Positions 8,715 to 19,424 are shown, counted from the stretch's first letter. The stretch: 54,320 nt of DNA from Actinomycetota bacterium (GCA_018831265.1 JAHJCO010000017.1:1-54320); one strand, 5' to 3'. Notes: generated by a model from the sequence alone, not told the origin. Numbers and translations are program-made.

Positions 8715-9239
8715 CTACTCTTCCTCTTTACTGGAGCCGGAGTCACCGGCGTACTGCTTGAGTATCTTCTTGATACCGGTCGGCTTGAGCCTGCCGTGCG
8801 TGTCCTCGCCGACCAGCATGATCGGCGACAGAGAGCATGCCCCAAGGCACATCACCGACTCGAGCGTGAACCTGCCGTCGGGGGTTGTGTCACCCTCCTT
8901 GATGTCGAGCTGGTTGGCGATCTCGTCCGTTATCTGCGTGGCCCCCGCGACGTGGCAGGCCGTCCCGTGGCACACCTTGATGAGGTACTCGCCGATGGGC
9001 TTGAGCCTGAACTGGGCGAAGAAGGTGGCCACGCCGTACAGCTGACTGAGCTGGTACCCGGCCCGCCTGGCAAGCTCGCGCATGACAGCCTCGTCGAGGT
9101 AGCCGTAGGCGTCCTGGGTCTCCTGGAGAAGGGGGATGAGGGCGCCCTTTTCCCGCCCGTACCTCTCGATGATGTCGTCAAGGGGGCCGAGGTCGCTTGT
9201 CTCGGCGAACCTGGCGTCACAGCTGCATTCCTGGGCCAT
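8715..9239 (-). CDS. nuoE: NuoE/HymA-like [2Fe-2S] subunit
   Basis: 174 residues, first gene of the formate dehydrogenase operon. It has the helical N-terminal part (LIPLLQETQDAYGYL, LYGVATFFAQF) and a thioredoxin-like [2Fe-2S] fold with ligands CHGTAC and CLGACSLSP. An extra short Cys pair (CSC) sits at residues 5-7. A GAGGAGGAG ribosome binding site precedes the ATG. It pairs with NuoF as the diaphorase module. Confidence 0.9.
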   Translation of the reverse strand: MAQECSCDARFAETSDLGPLDDIIERYGREKGALIPLLQETQDAYGYLDEAVMRELARRAGYQLSQLYGVATFFAQFRLKPIGEYLIKVCHGTACHVAGATQITDEIANQLDIKEGDTTPDGRFTLESVMCLGACSLSPIMLVGEDTHGRLKPTGIKKILKQYAGDSGSSKEEE

Positions 9240-9304
9240 ATCTCCTCCTCGGGCACCGATGCCGCATGGGACGGCAGGCGAGCGCCACGTCTGACATCGG
9301 AAAC

Positions 9305-9313
9305 AGTATCACA
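9305..9313 (-). promoter_or_regulatory. Candidate extended -10 promoter for nuoE-fdhA operon
   Basis: Reading leftward, TGTGATACT fits an extended -10 (TGnTATAAT-like) about 65 bases before nuoE; no -35 is evident. The rest of the 314-bp gap 9240-9553 has no gene. A symmetric TAATTATAAT at 9430-9439 could serve either strand. Confidence 0.3.
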
Positions 9314-9553
9314 TCCGTGGGCGCGCGGGCGGGGCCGGGACGCCGTCCGGTTCGTGCAACGTCACTACCAGTATCTTCAGCGCAGGTCGTGTGTGGACCC
9401 TGACCCGCAAGGTTTCCGATTCGACACGGTAATTATAATGAATCGAAGCACCGTTTTCAGCCATGACGGAGGGCAATACGGTCCCCCGGGCCCTGGTCCG
9501 TGAGTTAGACTGGCTTCGGGCGGAAACAGGCGTAGCGCGGAGGGTGGACGCAC

Positions 9554-10279
9554 TTGGACGAACAGCCGTATTCACAGAGAAGGTACCGGTCCGTGATGGA
9601 CCCGCGGGGCCTTCGCGGCTACCGGGTGGTCCAGGGCGAGAGCGACCTGTTCGTGTTCACGGAGGGGGACGCCTCCGGGCTGGCCGCCGAGTCCCTTTCC
9701 CGGCACCGTAGAGACCTGGAGGAGTTCATCGCGCTGTGCCCGCCGTTCGCCACCTCCTTCCGGCCGGTGGCCGTACCCCCCGACGCTCCCGGAATCGTGA
9801 TCGCCATGGCCGCCGCCGCAGCAACCTTCGGGGTGGGGCCGATGGCATCAGTGGCTGGTGCCATGGCGCAGTTCGTCGGGCAGGACTTGCTGGAACTCTC
9901 CGGAAATGTCATCGTCGAGAATGGTGGAGACCTCTTCCTCGCGGGCGGAGGAAGGCGCGTGGTGCGGGTGTTCGCCGGCACGTCCGGGCCGCGCATCGAC
10001 GTGGCCGTCGAGGGTGAGGCCGCGGGTATCGGGCTGTGCACCTCCAGCGCGACCGTCGGACCCTCGGTCTCGCTGGGGACGGCGGACGCGGTCACCGTGC
10101 TCGCGAGGACCGCGACGCTGGCGGACGCCGCGGCGACCGCCCTGGGCAACGTGGTCCGCTCCGAGGCGGACATCGCGGGCGCGCTCGGGGCCGCGGAGAG
10201 ATCCGGGGAGGTGACCGGGGCGCTGATAGCGGCCTGCGGTGCCATGGGCGTATGGGGTGGGATCGAGCTGGTCGGATAG
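9554..10279 (+). CDS. UPF0280 family protein (ApbE-like fold)
   Basis: 241 residues matching UPF0280: the N-terminal YSQRRYR motif, a central Ala/Gly-rich segment (GVGPMASVAGAMAQFVG), ENGGDLFL, GLCTSSATVGPSVSLGTADAVTVLA and a C-terminal MGVWGGIELV. The family is related to FAD:protein FMN transferase ApbE and is common in anaerobes, but its function is unknown. The TTG start is chosen because it keeps the YxxRxYR motif and has GGAGGG about 8 bases upstream. Confidence 0.8.
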   Translation: MDEQPYSQRRYRSVMDPRGLRGYRVVQGESDLFVFTEGDASGLAAESLSRHRRDLEEFIALCPPFATSFRPVAVPPDAPGIVIAMAAAAATFGVGPMASVAGAMAQFVGQDLLELSGNVIVENGGDLFLAGGGRRVVRVFAGTSGPRIDVAVEGEAAGIGLCTSSATVGPSVSLGTADAVTVLARTATLADAAATALGNVVRSEADIAGALGAAERSGEVTGALIAACGAMGVWGGIELVG

Positions 10280-10304
10280 AGATGACGGTGGTATAGCAGC
10301 GGCG

Positions 10305-10313
10305 TGGTATCAT
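10305..10313 (+). promoter_or_regulatory. Candidate extended -10 promoter for lepB
   Basis: TGGTATCAT, an extended -10 type element, lies 24 bases before lepB. The identical 9-mer precedes ligA at 11918. No good -35 is seen. Confidence 0.35.
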
Positions 10314-10336
10314 CCATGCAAAGGAACCTTTAACGA

Positions 10337-10984
10337 ATGAGACAGCCGAAGAACCAGAACTGGAACCCACCGCCCCAGGGGCATTACCCGGGGTTTCCGC
10401 CATACCAGTACCCGCCGCAGTACCACGGCAGAGTGTACCCGCCGGGTGTGCAGCTACCCCCGGGCGCGTATCAGGAGCCCCCCCGCAAGGGCCGGGCCAC
10501 GTGGAGCGTGGCGCTGCTCATCCCGCTGCTCATCATCCTGGCCGTCTTCATCATCCTGATATTCGTGGGCAAGCCCTACATCGTACGGGGACTTTCCATG
10601 TACCCCACGCTGAACGACGGCGACAGGGTCTTCGTGGTGCCGTACCGCGGGAACACCACCCCCGACAGGGGTGACATCGTGGTCCTGAGGGACATCGGCC
10701 GCGGCGGTGAGATGCTCATCAAGAGGGTGGTCGCGCTCCCCGGAGACCGGATAACAGGGCAGGACGGCAACCTGGTCGTGAACGGCCAGTACTACCACAA
10801 GAGCACCGGCCGGTTCGGCGATCGATCCTACACGCAGATCGTGCCCGAGAACGAGTACTTCGTGATGGGTGACAACGAGAGCAACTCCTACGACAGCCGT
10901 TACTTCGGGACCATCACCTCGGACAAGATAGTCGGCAAAGCCCTGGTGATATTCTGGCCCCCGGGGGACCTCAAGAAGCTCTAG
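10337..10984 (+). CDS. lepB: Signal peptidase I
   Basis: 215 residues. An unusual Pro/Gln/Tyr-rich cytoplasmic head (residues 1-50) precedes one membrane helix (about 55-77). The S26 catalytic domain follows: GLSMYPTL (nucleophile Ser), IKRVVALPGD (general-base Lys) and GDNESNSYDSRYFG. It cleaves signal peptides of exported proteins on the outer face of the membrane. AAAGGA lies 11 bases before the ATG. The PPQ-rich head resembles disordered N-termini of actinobacterial homologues. Confidence 0.92.
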   Translation: MRQPKNQNWNPPPQGHYPGFPPYQYPPQYHGRVYPPGVQLPPGAYQEPPRKGRATWSVALLIPLLIILAVFIILIFVGKPYIVRGLSMYPTLNDGDRVFVVPYRGNTTPDRGDIVVLRDIGRGGEMLIKRVVALPGDRITGQDGNLVVNGQYYHKSTGRFGDRSYTQIVPENEYFVMGDNESNSYDSRYFGTITSDKIVGKALVIFWPPGDLKKL

Positions 10985-11180
10985 AATGCGCGGGCGCCGG
11001 GACGGCCCTCCCGCCCGACGCCCGGAGAGCGGACGCCGGATGGGGGATATGCCCCTCACCCCGAGCAGGCCGCTCCCGTAGTACTTCTTCCGTATTTCTC
11101 CCTCCCCGGGTGTCTTTTTATCGCATCCACCCTAAACAGCAACCAGGGTGATCCCGTTAACATTATAGAGAGTTGGTCGG

Positions 11181-11203
11181 CGCTCCACACGACGCGTGGA
11201 GCG
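11181..11203. other. Hairpin in the lepB-pilin gap
   Basis: CGCTCCAC and GTGGAGCG form a perfect 8-bp stem with a 7-nt loop. A second CCACAC/GTGTGG pairing (11185-11190 with 11206-11211) could compete with it. The 364-bp gap 10985-11348 holds no gene; its start is GC-rich and loosely self-complementary, possibly a lepB terminator. Confidence 0.4.
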
Positions 11204-11348
11204 GCGTGTGGATGCGGCAGAACCCTGGAGGCACCCTGTGTATCGTTGCTGTCTGTTGCCGGCATCAGGGCCGCAACCGGCGATTCATCCTCGGATAAGG
11301 ATCATCCCGTGAGAACCGTTTGGTGTTCCTCTATCGGCCTGGAAGGGG

Positions 11349-11711
11349 GTGAGACGATTGAACGCACGATTGAAGGGGACGGCCGGCTTCACACTCATAG
11401 AATTGATGATCGTCATCCTTATCATCGCAATACTGGTTGCCATAGCCGTTCCCGTGTACCTGAATGCGAGAGCGAACGCGCAGAGAAGGACGTGCCAGGC
11501 GAACCTCCGCACCGCTGACGGAGCCATCCAGGCCTACGAAGCCTTCTTCGACAACCCGCTGTACCCGAACCAGCTTTCGGACATGCTGCAGGCCGGAACG
11601 CGCGCCCTCAAGAGCGCGCCGCAGTGCCCGTCGGGTGCCGGCGGGTACGGCTGGGTGGCCGTCGAGCCGCCGTACATCTCCTGCCCGAACGTGACGAACC
11701 ACACCAATTGA
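11349..11711 (+). CDS. Type IV prepilin / PulG-like pseudopilin
   Basis: 120 residues with a prepilin leader: processing is expected at G-FTLIELMIVILII, with Glu5 of the mature protein present. This is followed by the hydrophobic N-terminal helix ending AVPVY. The short C-terminal globular part has three Cys (RTCQ, APQC, ISCP). The start could be GTG 11349 or TTG 11358; GGGGGTGAG overlaps the former and better suits the latter. No pilus assembly genes are nearby, so it is an orphan pilin. A strong terminator follows. Confidence 0.85.
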   Translation: MRRLNARLKGTAGFTLIELMIVILIIAILVAIAVPVYLNARANAQRRTCQANLRTADGAIQAYEAFFDNPLYPNQLSDMLQAGTRALKSAPQCPSGAGGYGWVAVEPPYISCPNVTNHTN

Positions 11712-11730
11712 GCGGCTTCGATCCATGGCG

Positions 11731-11761
11731 CGAGGGACCGGCCCCGCGGGCCGGTCCCTCG
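11731..11761 (+). terminator. Strong hairpin terminator after pilin
   Basis: A perfect 13-bp stem (11731-11743 with 11749-11761) around a 5-nt loop starts 20 bases past the pilin stop. No clear U-tract follows. Confidence 0.65.
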
Positions 11762-11802
11762 CGTTCAGGTAGCCTGGGCGTATACCAACCCATGGACGAT
11801 CC

Positions 11803-14286
<2,484 letters not shown>

Positions 14287-14298
14287 TCGGGGGTTGCG

Positions 14299-14583
14299 GT
14301 GGCTGTTTCCATCGAAGACGTGGAGCACGTGGCGAAGCTGGCCCGCCTCCACCTCACCGGCGAGGAGAAAGAGACGATCAGGCGCCAGCTCTCCGACGTG
14401 CTCGAGCACGCCCGCGTGATATCCGAGGTGGACACCTCCGGGGTCCCACCGACCAGCCACGCCCTTCCCCTGGTGAACGTCTACAGGGAGGACGAGGCCA
14501 GGCCCTCGCTGGACCCCGACGAGGTCGTCTCCAACGCCGCATGGGCCGTCGAGCACAGCTTCAAGGTGCCGAGGATCCTCTGA
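14299..14583 (+). CDS. gatC: Asp/Glu-tRNA amidotransferase subunit C
   Basis: 94 residues with the GatC pattern: [20 protein letters not shown] near the N-terminus, the middle segment [17 protein letters not shown] and the C-terminal region ending [12 protein letters not shown] start. Its TGA overlaps the gatA ATG (TGATG). Stabilises GatA/GatB of the enzyme that amidates Glu-tRNA(Gln) and Asp-tRNA(Asn). Confidence 0.92.
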   Translation: MAVSIEDVEHVAKLARLHLTGEEKETIRRQLSDVLEHARVISEVDTSGVPPTSHALPLVNVYREDEARPSLDPDEVVSNAAWAVEHSFKVPRIL

Positions 14584-16073
14584 TGTCCGCCGATATCCCT
14601 TACAAGGACGCCCTCTCGATCGCGGCGCTCATAAGGGAACGCGAGATCTCCGCCCTGGAGGCCACCGAGGCGTTCCTGGCCCGCATCGAGGAAGTCGAGC
14701 CGAGGGTCCACGCATATATCAACCTGGCGGCCGAGCGCGCGCGCGATTCCGCGGCCGGGATAGACCGCATGTTGCAGAAGGGTCAGGCACTTTTGCAACA
14801 TCGGTACGCGGGAGTGCCCATCGCAATCAAGGACGTCTTGTCTACAAAGGGCTTCACCACCACCTGCGGGTCGCGGATCCTGGAGAACTTCGTGCCTGTC
14901 TACGACGCCACCGCGGTCGAGCGGGTCTCGGAGGCGGGAACGGTGATGCTGGGCAAGGCCAACATGGACGAGTTCGCAATGGGCTCGTCCACCGAGAACT
15001 CCTACTTCGGACCGACCTCGAACCCCTGGGACCTGGAAAGGGTCCCCGGCGGCTCCAGTGGGGGCTCCGCGGCGGCCGTGGCGGCGGGCGAGGCTCCCTG
15101 GGCCCTGGGCTCGGACACCGGCGGGAGCATCCGGCAGCCGGCCGCGCTCTGCGGCATCGTGGGGATGAAGCCGACCTACGGGCTGGTGTCCCGTTACGGG
15201 CTGGTGGCCTTCGCCTCCTCGCTCGACCAGGTCGGGCCGATGACTCTCAACGTGCCCGACTGCGCGGCCCTTCTCGGGGTCATCGCGGGGCATGACCCCC
15301 GTGACTCCACCTCCATCCAGCAGCCGCCCATGGACTACCTGGGCTCGCTATCCTCGGAAGTTCGGGGCATGAAGGCCGGGGTGGTCAGGGAGCTTTCCAG
15401 CGAGGGCATCGAGCCGGGGGTGCTCGACTCGTTCAAGAGGGCGGTCGAGGTTCTCGAGGGCCTGGGAGTCTCCTGTGAGGAGGTGTCCCTGCCGAGCTTC
15501 TCCTACGGGCTGTCGGCGTACTACCTCATCGCCCCCGCGGAGGCCTCGAGCAACCTGGCGCGGTTCGACGGGGTGCGCTACGGGTTCAGGACCGACGCCG
15601 AGGTGGACGACATCTGGGAGATGTACGACCGGACCCGGGCCGAGGGGTTCGGGCCGGAGGTCAAGCGCAGGATAATGCTGGGCACCTACGCGCTGTCGGC
15701 CGGCTACTACGACGCCTACTACGCGCAGGCGCAGAAGATACGGACCCTCATCGTCAGGGACTACGGGCGCGCCTGGGAATCCTACGACGTGCTGGTCTCG
15801 CCGACCTCACCCTCGGTGGCGTTCAGGCTCGGGGAGAAGACGGCCGACCCTCTATCCATGTATCTCTCGGATATATGCACCATCCCAGTGAACCTGGCGG
15901 GGATACCGGCCCTGAGCCTGCCCTGCGGCCTGTCAGAGGGCCTCCCGGTCGGCTTCCAGGTGATGGGACCGCCGCTGGCAGAGCAGAAGCTGCTGGATAT
16001 CGCCTACGCGCTGGAGCAGGCCCTGGGATTCGACGCGCTGCCACCTGTCGCGAGTGCCGGGGAGGTGGCGTGA
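14583..16073 (+). CDS. gatA: Asp/Glu-tRNA amidotransferase subunit A
   Basis: 496 residues of the amidase-signature family. The Ser-cisSer-Lys triad is visible: IAIKDV (Lys), [12 protein letters not shown] (nucleophile region) and [12 protein letters not shown]. It releases ammonia from glutamine for the GatB active site. Oddly, the codons for [10 protein letters not shown] just before AGVPIAIKD form a perfect palindromic repeat of the GGGTCAGGCAC family (14769-14801). The local length is about three residues more than I recall for homologues, so the insert is tolerated in a surface loop. ATG overlaps the gatC stop. Confidence 0.93.
   Translation: MSADIPYKDALSIAALIREREISALEATEAFLARIEEVEPRVHAYINLAAERARDSAAGIDRMLQKGQALLQHRYAGVPIAIKDVLSTKGFTTTCGSRILENFVPVYDATAVERVSEAGTVMLGKANMDEFAMGSSTENSYFGPTSNPWDLERVPGGSSGGSAAAVAAGEAPWALGSDTGGSIRQPAALCGIVGMKPTYGLVSRYGLVAFASSLDQVGPMTLNVPDCAALLGVIAGHDPRDSTSIQQPPMDYLGSLSSEVRGMKAGVVRELSSEGIEPGVLDSFKRAVEVLEGLGVSCEEVSLPSFSYGLSAYYLIAPAEASSNLARFDGVRYGFRTDAEVDDIWEMYDRTRAEGFGPEVKRRIMLGTYALSAGYYDAYYAQAQKIRTLIVRDYGRAWESYDVLVSPTSPSVAFRLGEKTADPLSMYLSDICTIPVNLAGIPALSLPCGLSEGLPVGFQVMGPPLAEQKLLDIAYALEQALGFDALPPVASAGEVA
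14769..14801. repeat. CTGA-core hairpin embedded in gatA
   Basis: An 11-nt arm ATGTTGCAGAA, 11-nt core GGGTCAGGCAC and 11-nt arm TTTTGCAACAT; the arms pair fully if one G-T wobble is allowed. It is read in frame as part of GatA. Same architecture as 34386-34420, but with different stem sequence and the core in the opposite direction. Confidence 0.8.
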
Positions 16074-17515
16074 TGGGGTTCGAGACCGTCATCGGGCTGG
16101 AGATACACGCCGAGCTGGCCACGGAGTCGAAGATGTTCTGCGGATGCTCGACCGACTTCGGGGGCGAGCCCAACAGCAGGACCTGCCCCGTGTGCCTGGG
16201 ACACCCCGGCGTCCTGCCCGTCGCCAACAGGGAGGCCGTCGCTTCTACCATCCTGCTTGGGCTGGCGCTCAGATGTGCGGTCACACCGCGCTCGGTGTTC
16301 CACCGCAAGAACTACTTCTACCCGGACATGCCCAAGAACTTCCAGATATCTCAGTACGACGTCCCGCTGACGTCCGGGGGCACGCTCTCGATGGACATGG
16401 AAGGCTATACCCGCGAGGTCGGCATCACCCGTGTCCACCTGGAGGAGGACACCGGCAAGAGCATCCACATAGGAGAGAGCGGACGCATCCACGGGGCCGA
16501 CTTCAGCCTCGAGGACTTCAACCGGGCGGGGATCCCCCTGGCCGAGATCGTGACCGAGCCGGACATGCGCAGCCCGGAGGAGGCTCGCGTGTTCATGCAG
16601 CTGCTGCGTGCGACGCTGGAGTACCTGGGCATCAGCGACTGCAAGATGGAGGAGGGCAGCCTGCGCTGCGACGCCAACATCTCCGTGTCCGTGGATGGCC
16701 GGCCCGGCACCAAGGTCGAGATAAAAAACATGAACTCGTTCCGCTCGCTGTTCCGGGCGCTCTCCTTTGAAGAGGAGCGGCAGCGGACCGAGCTGGGCCT
16801 CGGGCACGAGGTGGTCCAGGAGACTCGCCACTGGGACGACGCCGCGGGGGTCACCCATCCCCTGCGCAGCAAGGAGGAGGCGTTCGACTACCGCTACTTC
16901 CCCGAGCCCGACCTTGTCCCCATCGAGCCGGACCTCGAGTGGGTGGAGGAGCTGCGCGGGCGGCTGCCCGAGCTGCCGAGGGCCAGGCGGAACCGGTTCG
17001 AGGCCGAGTACGGGCTCCCCGGCGAGATCTCGGCGATGCTCACGGGGGAGAAGGCGCTGGCGGACTACTTCGAGGAGGCGGTCGCCTCGGGCCAGGACCC
17101 GGTCGCGCTCGCCAAGTGGATAGCGGGAGACCTGGTGGCCCTGCTCAACGAGGCGGTGGTCCCGATCCAGGCCTGCCCGGTGCACCCCCGCGGGCTGGGC
17201 GAGCTGGTCGCCCTGGTGGCCCAGCGCATCATCTCGGGGAAGATGGCCAAGGATGTCCTGAGGGAGGCGTTCGAGACCGGGAAGGGTCCCGAACGGATAG
17301 TCCGGGAGAAGGGGCTGGCGCAGATCGAGGACGAGGGGGAGCTGGAGGCCGTCGTGGACAGGGTCATAGAGGAGAACCCCGACGCCGCGAGCGACATGCG
17401 CGAGGGCAAGGAGCAGGCGCTCAAGTTCCTGATGGGCAGGGTGATGAAGGCCACCCGCGGCAAAGCCAACCCCGAGCTCGCCACATCCCTGATCCGAAAG
17501 AAGCTCTCCCCTTAA
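16073..17515 (+). CDS. gatB: Asp/Glu-tRNA amidotransferase subunit B
   Basis: 480 residues. [16 protein letters not shown] and the zinc-site motif [13 protein letters not shown] at the N-terminus, [19 protein letters not shown], the [11 protein letters not shown] kinase-like site, and the C-terminal YqeY-like tail ([16 protein letters not shown]). It activates the misacylated tRNA and transfers ammonia from GatA. ATG overlaps the gatA stop. The stop codon abuts a palindromic repeat. Confidence 0.94.
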   Translation: MGFETVIGLEIHAELATESKMFCGCSTDFGGEPNSRTCPVCLGHPGVLPVANREAVASTILLGLALRCAVTPRSVFHRKNYFYPDMPKNFQISQYDVPLTSGGTLSMDMEGYTREVGITRVHLEEDTGKSIHIGESGRIHGADFSLEDFNRAGIPLAEIVTEPDMRSPEEARVFMQLLRATLEYLGISDCKMEEGSLRCDANISVSVDGRPGTKVEIKNMNSFRSLFRALSFEEERQRTELGLGHEVVQETRHWDDAAGVTHPLRSKEEAFDYRYFPEPDLVPIEPDLEWVEELRGRLPELPRARRNRFEAEYGLPGEISAMLTGEKALADYFEEAVASGQDPVALAKWIAGDLVALLNEAVVPIQACPVHPRGLGELVALVAQRIISGKMAKDVLREAFETGKGPERIVREKGLAQIEDEGELEAVVDRVIEENPDAASDMREGKEQALKFLMGRVMKATRGKANPELATSLIRKKLSP

Positions 17516-17610
17516 TGCAAGAAACCCTCAGATGTCTTGTTGCACTCGACCAGTCCTCGATATGACTTGCGGTTATTAGTGCGGGAAGATGTCTGAGGGT
17601 TTGTTGCATT
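17514..17610. repeat. 97-bp palindromic repeat unit A
   Basis: The unit begins AATGCAAGAAACCCTCAG and ends with the near-complement CTGAGGGTTTGTTGCATT. The terminal inverted repeats are about 24 bp around a 49-bp centre. Each end is itself a small hairpin with an 11-nt CTGA/TCAG core. It starts inside the gatB stop codon. Confidence 0.85.
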
Positions 17611-17623
17611 GGCAGATGGTCAC

Positions 17624-17720
17624 AATGCGAGAAACGCTCAGATGTCTTGTTGCACTCGTCCAGTCCTCGGTATGACTTGCGGTTATTAGTGCGGGAAGAC
17701 GTCTGAGGGTTTGTTGCATT
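17624..17720. repeat. 97-bp palindromic repeat unit B
   Basis: Nearly identical tandem copy of unit A (5 differences in 97) after a 13-bp spacer. Confidence 0.85.
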
Positions 17721-17724
17721 CGAC

Positions 17725-17756
17725 GGTGAAAGAAATGGTCTGAGGTATTCTTTCAG
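17725..17756. repeat. CTGA-core hairpin (TGGTCTGAGGT type)
   Basis: GGTGAAAGAAA, core TGGTCTGAGGT, then ATTCTTTCAG. The same left arm and core recur at 35558 and 35593. Confidence 0.75.
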
Positions 17757-17825
17757 TGTAATGATCCGGCCCCCTCGCGCGTCTAAACACATGATGAAAG
17801 AGAAAGACGGGGGGGTGACCTTCAG

Positions 17826-17996
17826 ATGCGATGCCCGATTTGCGGTGAGCCGCACGGGGCGGACGAGTGCCCTTTGACCGGTGTTGTTGTCGCTAAGGGA
17901 TCAACCGCCTTCAGGGGCGCCGTCATCGCGATGGTCTGCGTCCTGGCGGTGGCGGTGATAGTGCTGACCGCCGCGGTCTTCGCCGGGTGCGGATGA
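17826..17996 (+). CDS. Tiny zinc-ribbon membrane protein
   Basis: 56 residues. The N-terminus carries CPICGEPHGADECP, a half zinc ribbon, followed by a linker and one hydrophobic helix (about 32-52) ending in AGCG. GGGGGTGACC about 8 bases upstream is a credible ribosome binding site. A terminator follows 5 bases after the stop. GC-rich codon use matches the neighbours. Function unknown; it may dimerise to complete a zinc site at the membrane. Confidence 0.6.
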   Translation: MRCPICGEPHGADECPLTGVVVAKGSTAFRGAVIAMVCVLAVAVIVLTAAVFAGCG

Positions 17997-18000
17997 AAGA

Positions 18001-18024
18001 AGCGGGCCTCGGACGAGGCCCGCT
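18001..18024. terminator. Bidirectional hairpin terminator
   Basis: AGCGGGCCTC and GAGGCCCGCT form a perfect 10-bp stem with a 4-nt loop between the convergent tiny-protein gene and gcvH. Confidence 0.7.
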
Positions 18025-18046
18025 CAATACTCTCGTCAGGTGGGAA

Positions 18047-18430
18047 TCAGCTCTCGTCCCCTGAGACCAGCTCCTTGTACTCGCCCGCGGAGAGCAGGTT
18101 GGCGAGCTCACCGGCGTCGGCGAAGTCGACCTTCAGCACCCAGCCCTTGCCGTAGGGGTCCTCGTTGATGGTCTCGGGCGCGTCCACCACCTCGGCGTTT
18201 ACCTCAGCGATGGTGCCGCTGATCGGAGCGTACAGGTCGGAGACCGACTTGCGCGACTCGATCTCGCCGAACGCCTCGCCGGCCTCGAGAGCCGCTCCGG
18301 CATCTGGGACCTCGAGGAAGACGATCTCGCCCAACTGGTCCTGGGCATAAAACGTGATACCGATGGTGCCGTCCTCACGAACCCACATATGCTCTTTGTG
18401 ATACTTGATGTCCTCCGGGAAATTCTCCAT
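18047..18430 (-). CDS. gcvH: Glycine cleavage system H protein
   Basis: 127 residues with the lipoyl-domain core; the lipoylated Lys lies in EIESRKSVSDLYAP. FPEDIKYHKEHMWV at the start and YGKGWVLKVDF near the end are typical. The start at 18430 is set by AAAGGAGGT 7 bases upstream. It carries the aminomethyl arm between P, T and L proteins, and in some bacteria is a lipoyl-relay scaffold. No gcvT/P or lipoyl ligase is nearby, so the gene is solitary with its own promoter. Confidence 0.92.
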   Translation of the reverse strand: MENFPEDIKYHKEHMWVREDGTIGITFYAQDQLGEIVFLEVPDAGAALEAGEAFGEIESRKSVSDLYAPISGTIAEVNAEVVDAPETINEDPYGKGWVLKVDFADAGELANLLSAGEYKELVSGDES

Positions 18431-18460
18431 TTGTCCGTACCTCCTTTGAAATCCCAATGG

Positions 18461-18489
18461 AATATATCAGATAGCGAATTGGGTAACAA
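18461..18489 (-). promoter_or_regulatory. gcvH promoter
   Basis: On the reverse strand TTGTTA (18484-18489) and TATATT (18461-18466) are 17 bp apart. This is a good sigma70-like arrangement and leaves a leader of about 25 nt. Confidence 0.6.
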
Positions 18490-18626
18490 TAACCCGTGAT
18501 TCTCCATATCCGTGTTGAAGTAAAGCCGGATTGTATTGGTAAATAGTTGATTTGAATAGTGTTTGCCGCATTCCAGGACTCCGCTCTGTTCTGTGTAGGA
18601 ATTCGGAGTTCCGTTCGGACTGTCGG

Positions 18627-18676
18627 TTGTGCATGTCACCAATCATTCGTATAATTGTAATACGTCGTGTAATACG
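18627..18676 (+). promoter_or_regulatory. Candidate promoter and operator of brnTA
   Basis: TTGTGC (18627-18632), 17 bp, TATAAT (18650-18655). Immediately downstream TGTAATACG occurs twice in direct orientation (18656-18664 and 18668-18676, 12-bp pitch). This would suit an autorepressing BrnA-type antitoxin bound over the transcription start. Confidence 0.5.
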
Positions 18677-18685
18677 GGAACGGCC

Positions 18686-18973
18686 ATGGTACGAATCCAC
18701 ATCGTATACATCGAATGGGACGACGAGCACATAAACAAGCTGAAACGCGACCACGGCCTCGAGGTCTATGACGTCGACGAGGCTATCGTCCGGGATCCTG
18801 ATCGACGAGCGAAATGGGTTTCGTCGCAGAAACACGGCAGGAGGTTGATGGTCACGGGTTACTCCGAGTGCCATGGCAAGGCGATCATAGCCTTCCTTGA
18901 CCCGGTCAACGAGCGTGAAGGAATCCGGAGAATCAGGACTGCCTGGGAGGTGCGGCCAGGTGAAACGAGATGA
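18686..18973 (+). CDS. BrnT-like toxin
   Basis: 95 residues. IEWDDEHINKLKRDHGLEVYDVDEAIVRDP resembles the start of BrnT (WD..K...KHGV....EA...F.D). The C-terminal half (RLMVTGYSECHGKAIIAFLDP then RRIRTAWE) fits the RelE-like beta sheet. Family role: ribosome-dependent or free RNase inhibiting translation. The start at 18686 is preceded only by a weak GGGA. Overlaps the next gene by 14 bases, in the usual toxin-then-antitoxin order. Confidence 0.65.
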   Translation: MVRIHIVYIEWDDEHINKLKRDHGLEVYDVDEAIVRDPDRRAKWVSSQKHGRRLMVTGYSECHGKAIIAFLDPVNEREGIRRIRTAWEVRPGETR

Positions 18974-19274
18974 GAAGCAACCGGAAGAAATGAATAAGGA
19001 AGAAGCACTGAGAGAATGGAAGAGGGGAAAGAGGGCCGAACTGGCTCCCCCGCCCGAGGGCCGCAGAATGAGTATGTTCACTCTTCGACTGGACAGCGGC
19101 ACTCTCCAGGCTCTGGTTAACATCGGCGAGCAGGAAGGGGTCGGCCCGAGCGTTGTTGCAAGGCGGATCCTTCAAGAAGGAGTCAAGAGGAGAGGGGCAG
19201 ACGTACCATTCGAGGTCGAGGCCGAACACGTTCTCGAGCACATCCTCAAGTACGGTTACAAACCGCCCCCTTGA
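18960..19274 (+). CDS. BrnA/CopG-like antitoxin
   Basis: 104 residues from a GTG with GGGAGG 9 bases upstream; ATG 18990 is an alternative. A charged N-terminal stretch (EALREWKRGKRAELAPPPEGRR) leads to a ribbon-helix-helix-like unit (MSMFTLRLDSGTLQALVNIGEQEGVGPSVVARRIL). Inferred DNA-binding antitoxin for the preceding gene. Confidence 0.6.
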   Translation: MKRDEKQPEEMNKEEALREWKRGKRAELAPPPEGRRMSMFTLRLDSGTLQALVNIGEQEGVGPSVVARRILQEGVKRRGADVPFEVEAEHVLEHILKYGYKPPP

Positions 19275-19424
19275 CGCGGTGATGCCCTATCCTGTCACAG
19301 GGAATCGTCCAACGGGTGATAGCATCAGGAATAGCTCCCATGCACAAGGAACAGCGCTCGCCTTGCCCCCTATGAACGGATAAGCTTGCGGGCGAGATCG
19401 ACCACAATGGCCTGAGGTGAGATT

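Noticed and set aside
4930..9045. Very long open frames on the + strand opposite fdhA and nuoF
   Set aside because: They are antisense shadows produced by GC-rich codon bias; sequences are low-complexity Val/Gly/Arg/His with no domains.
17514..17756. CRISPR array
   Set aside because: Only two long near-identical palindromic units with a 13-bp spacer, no regular short repeats or cas genes.
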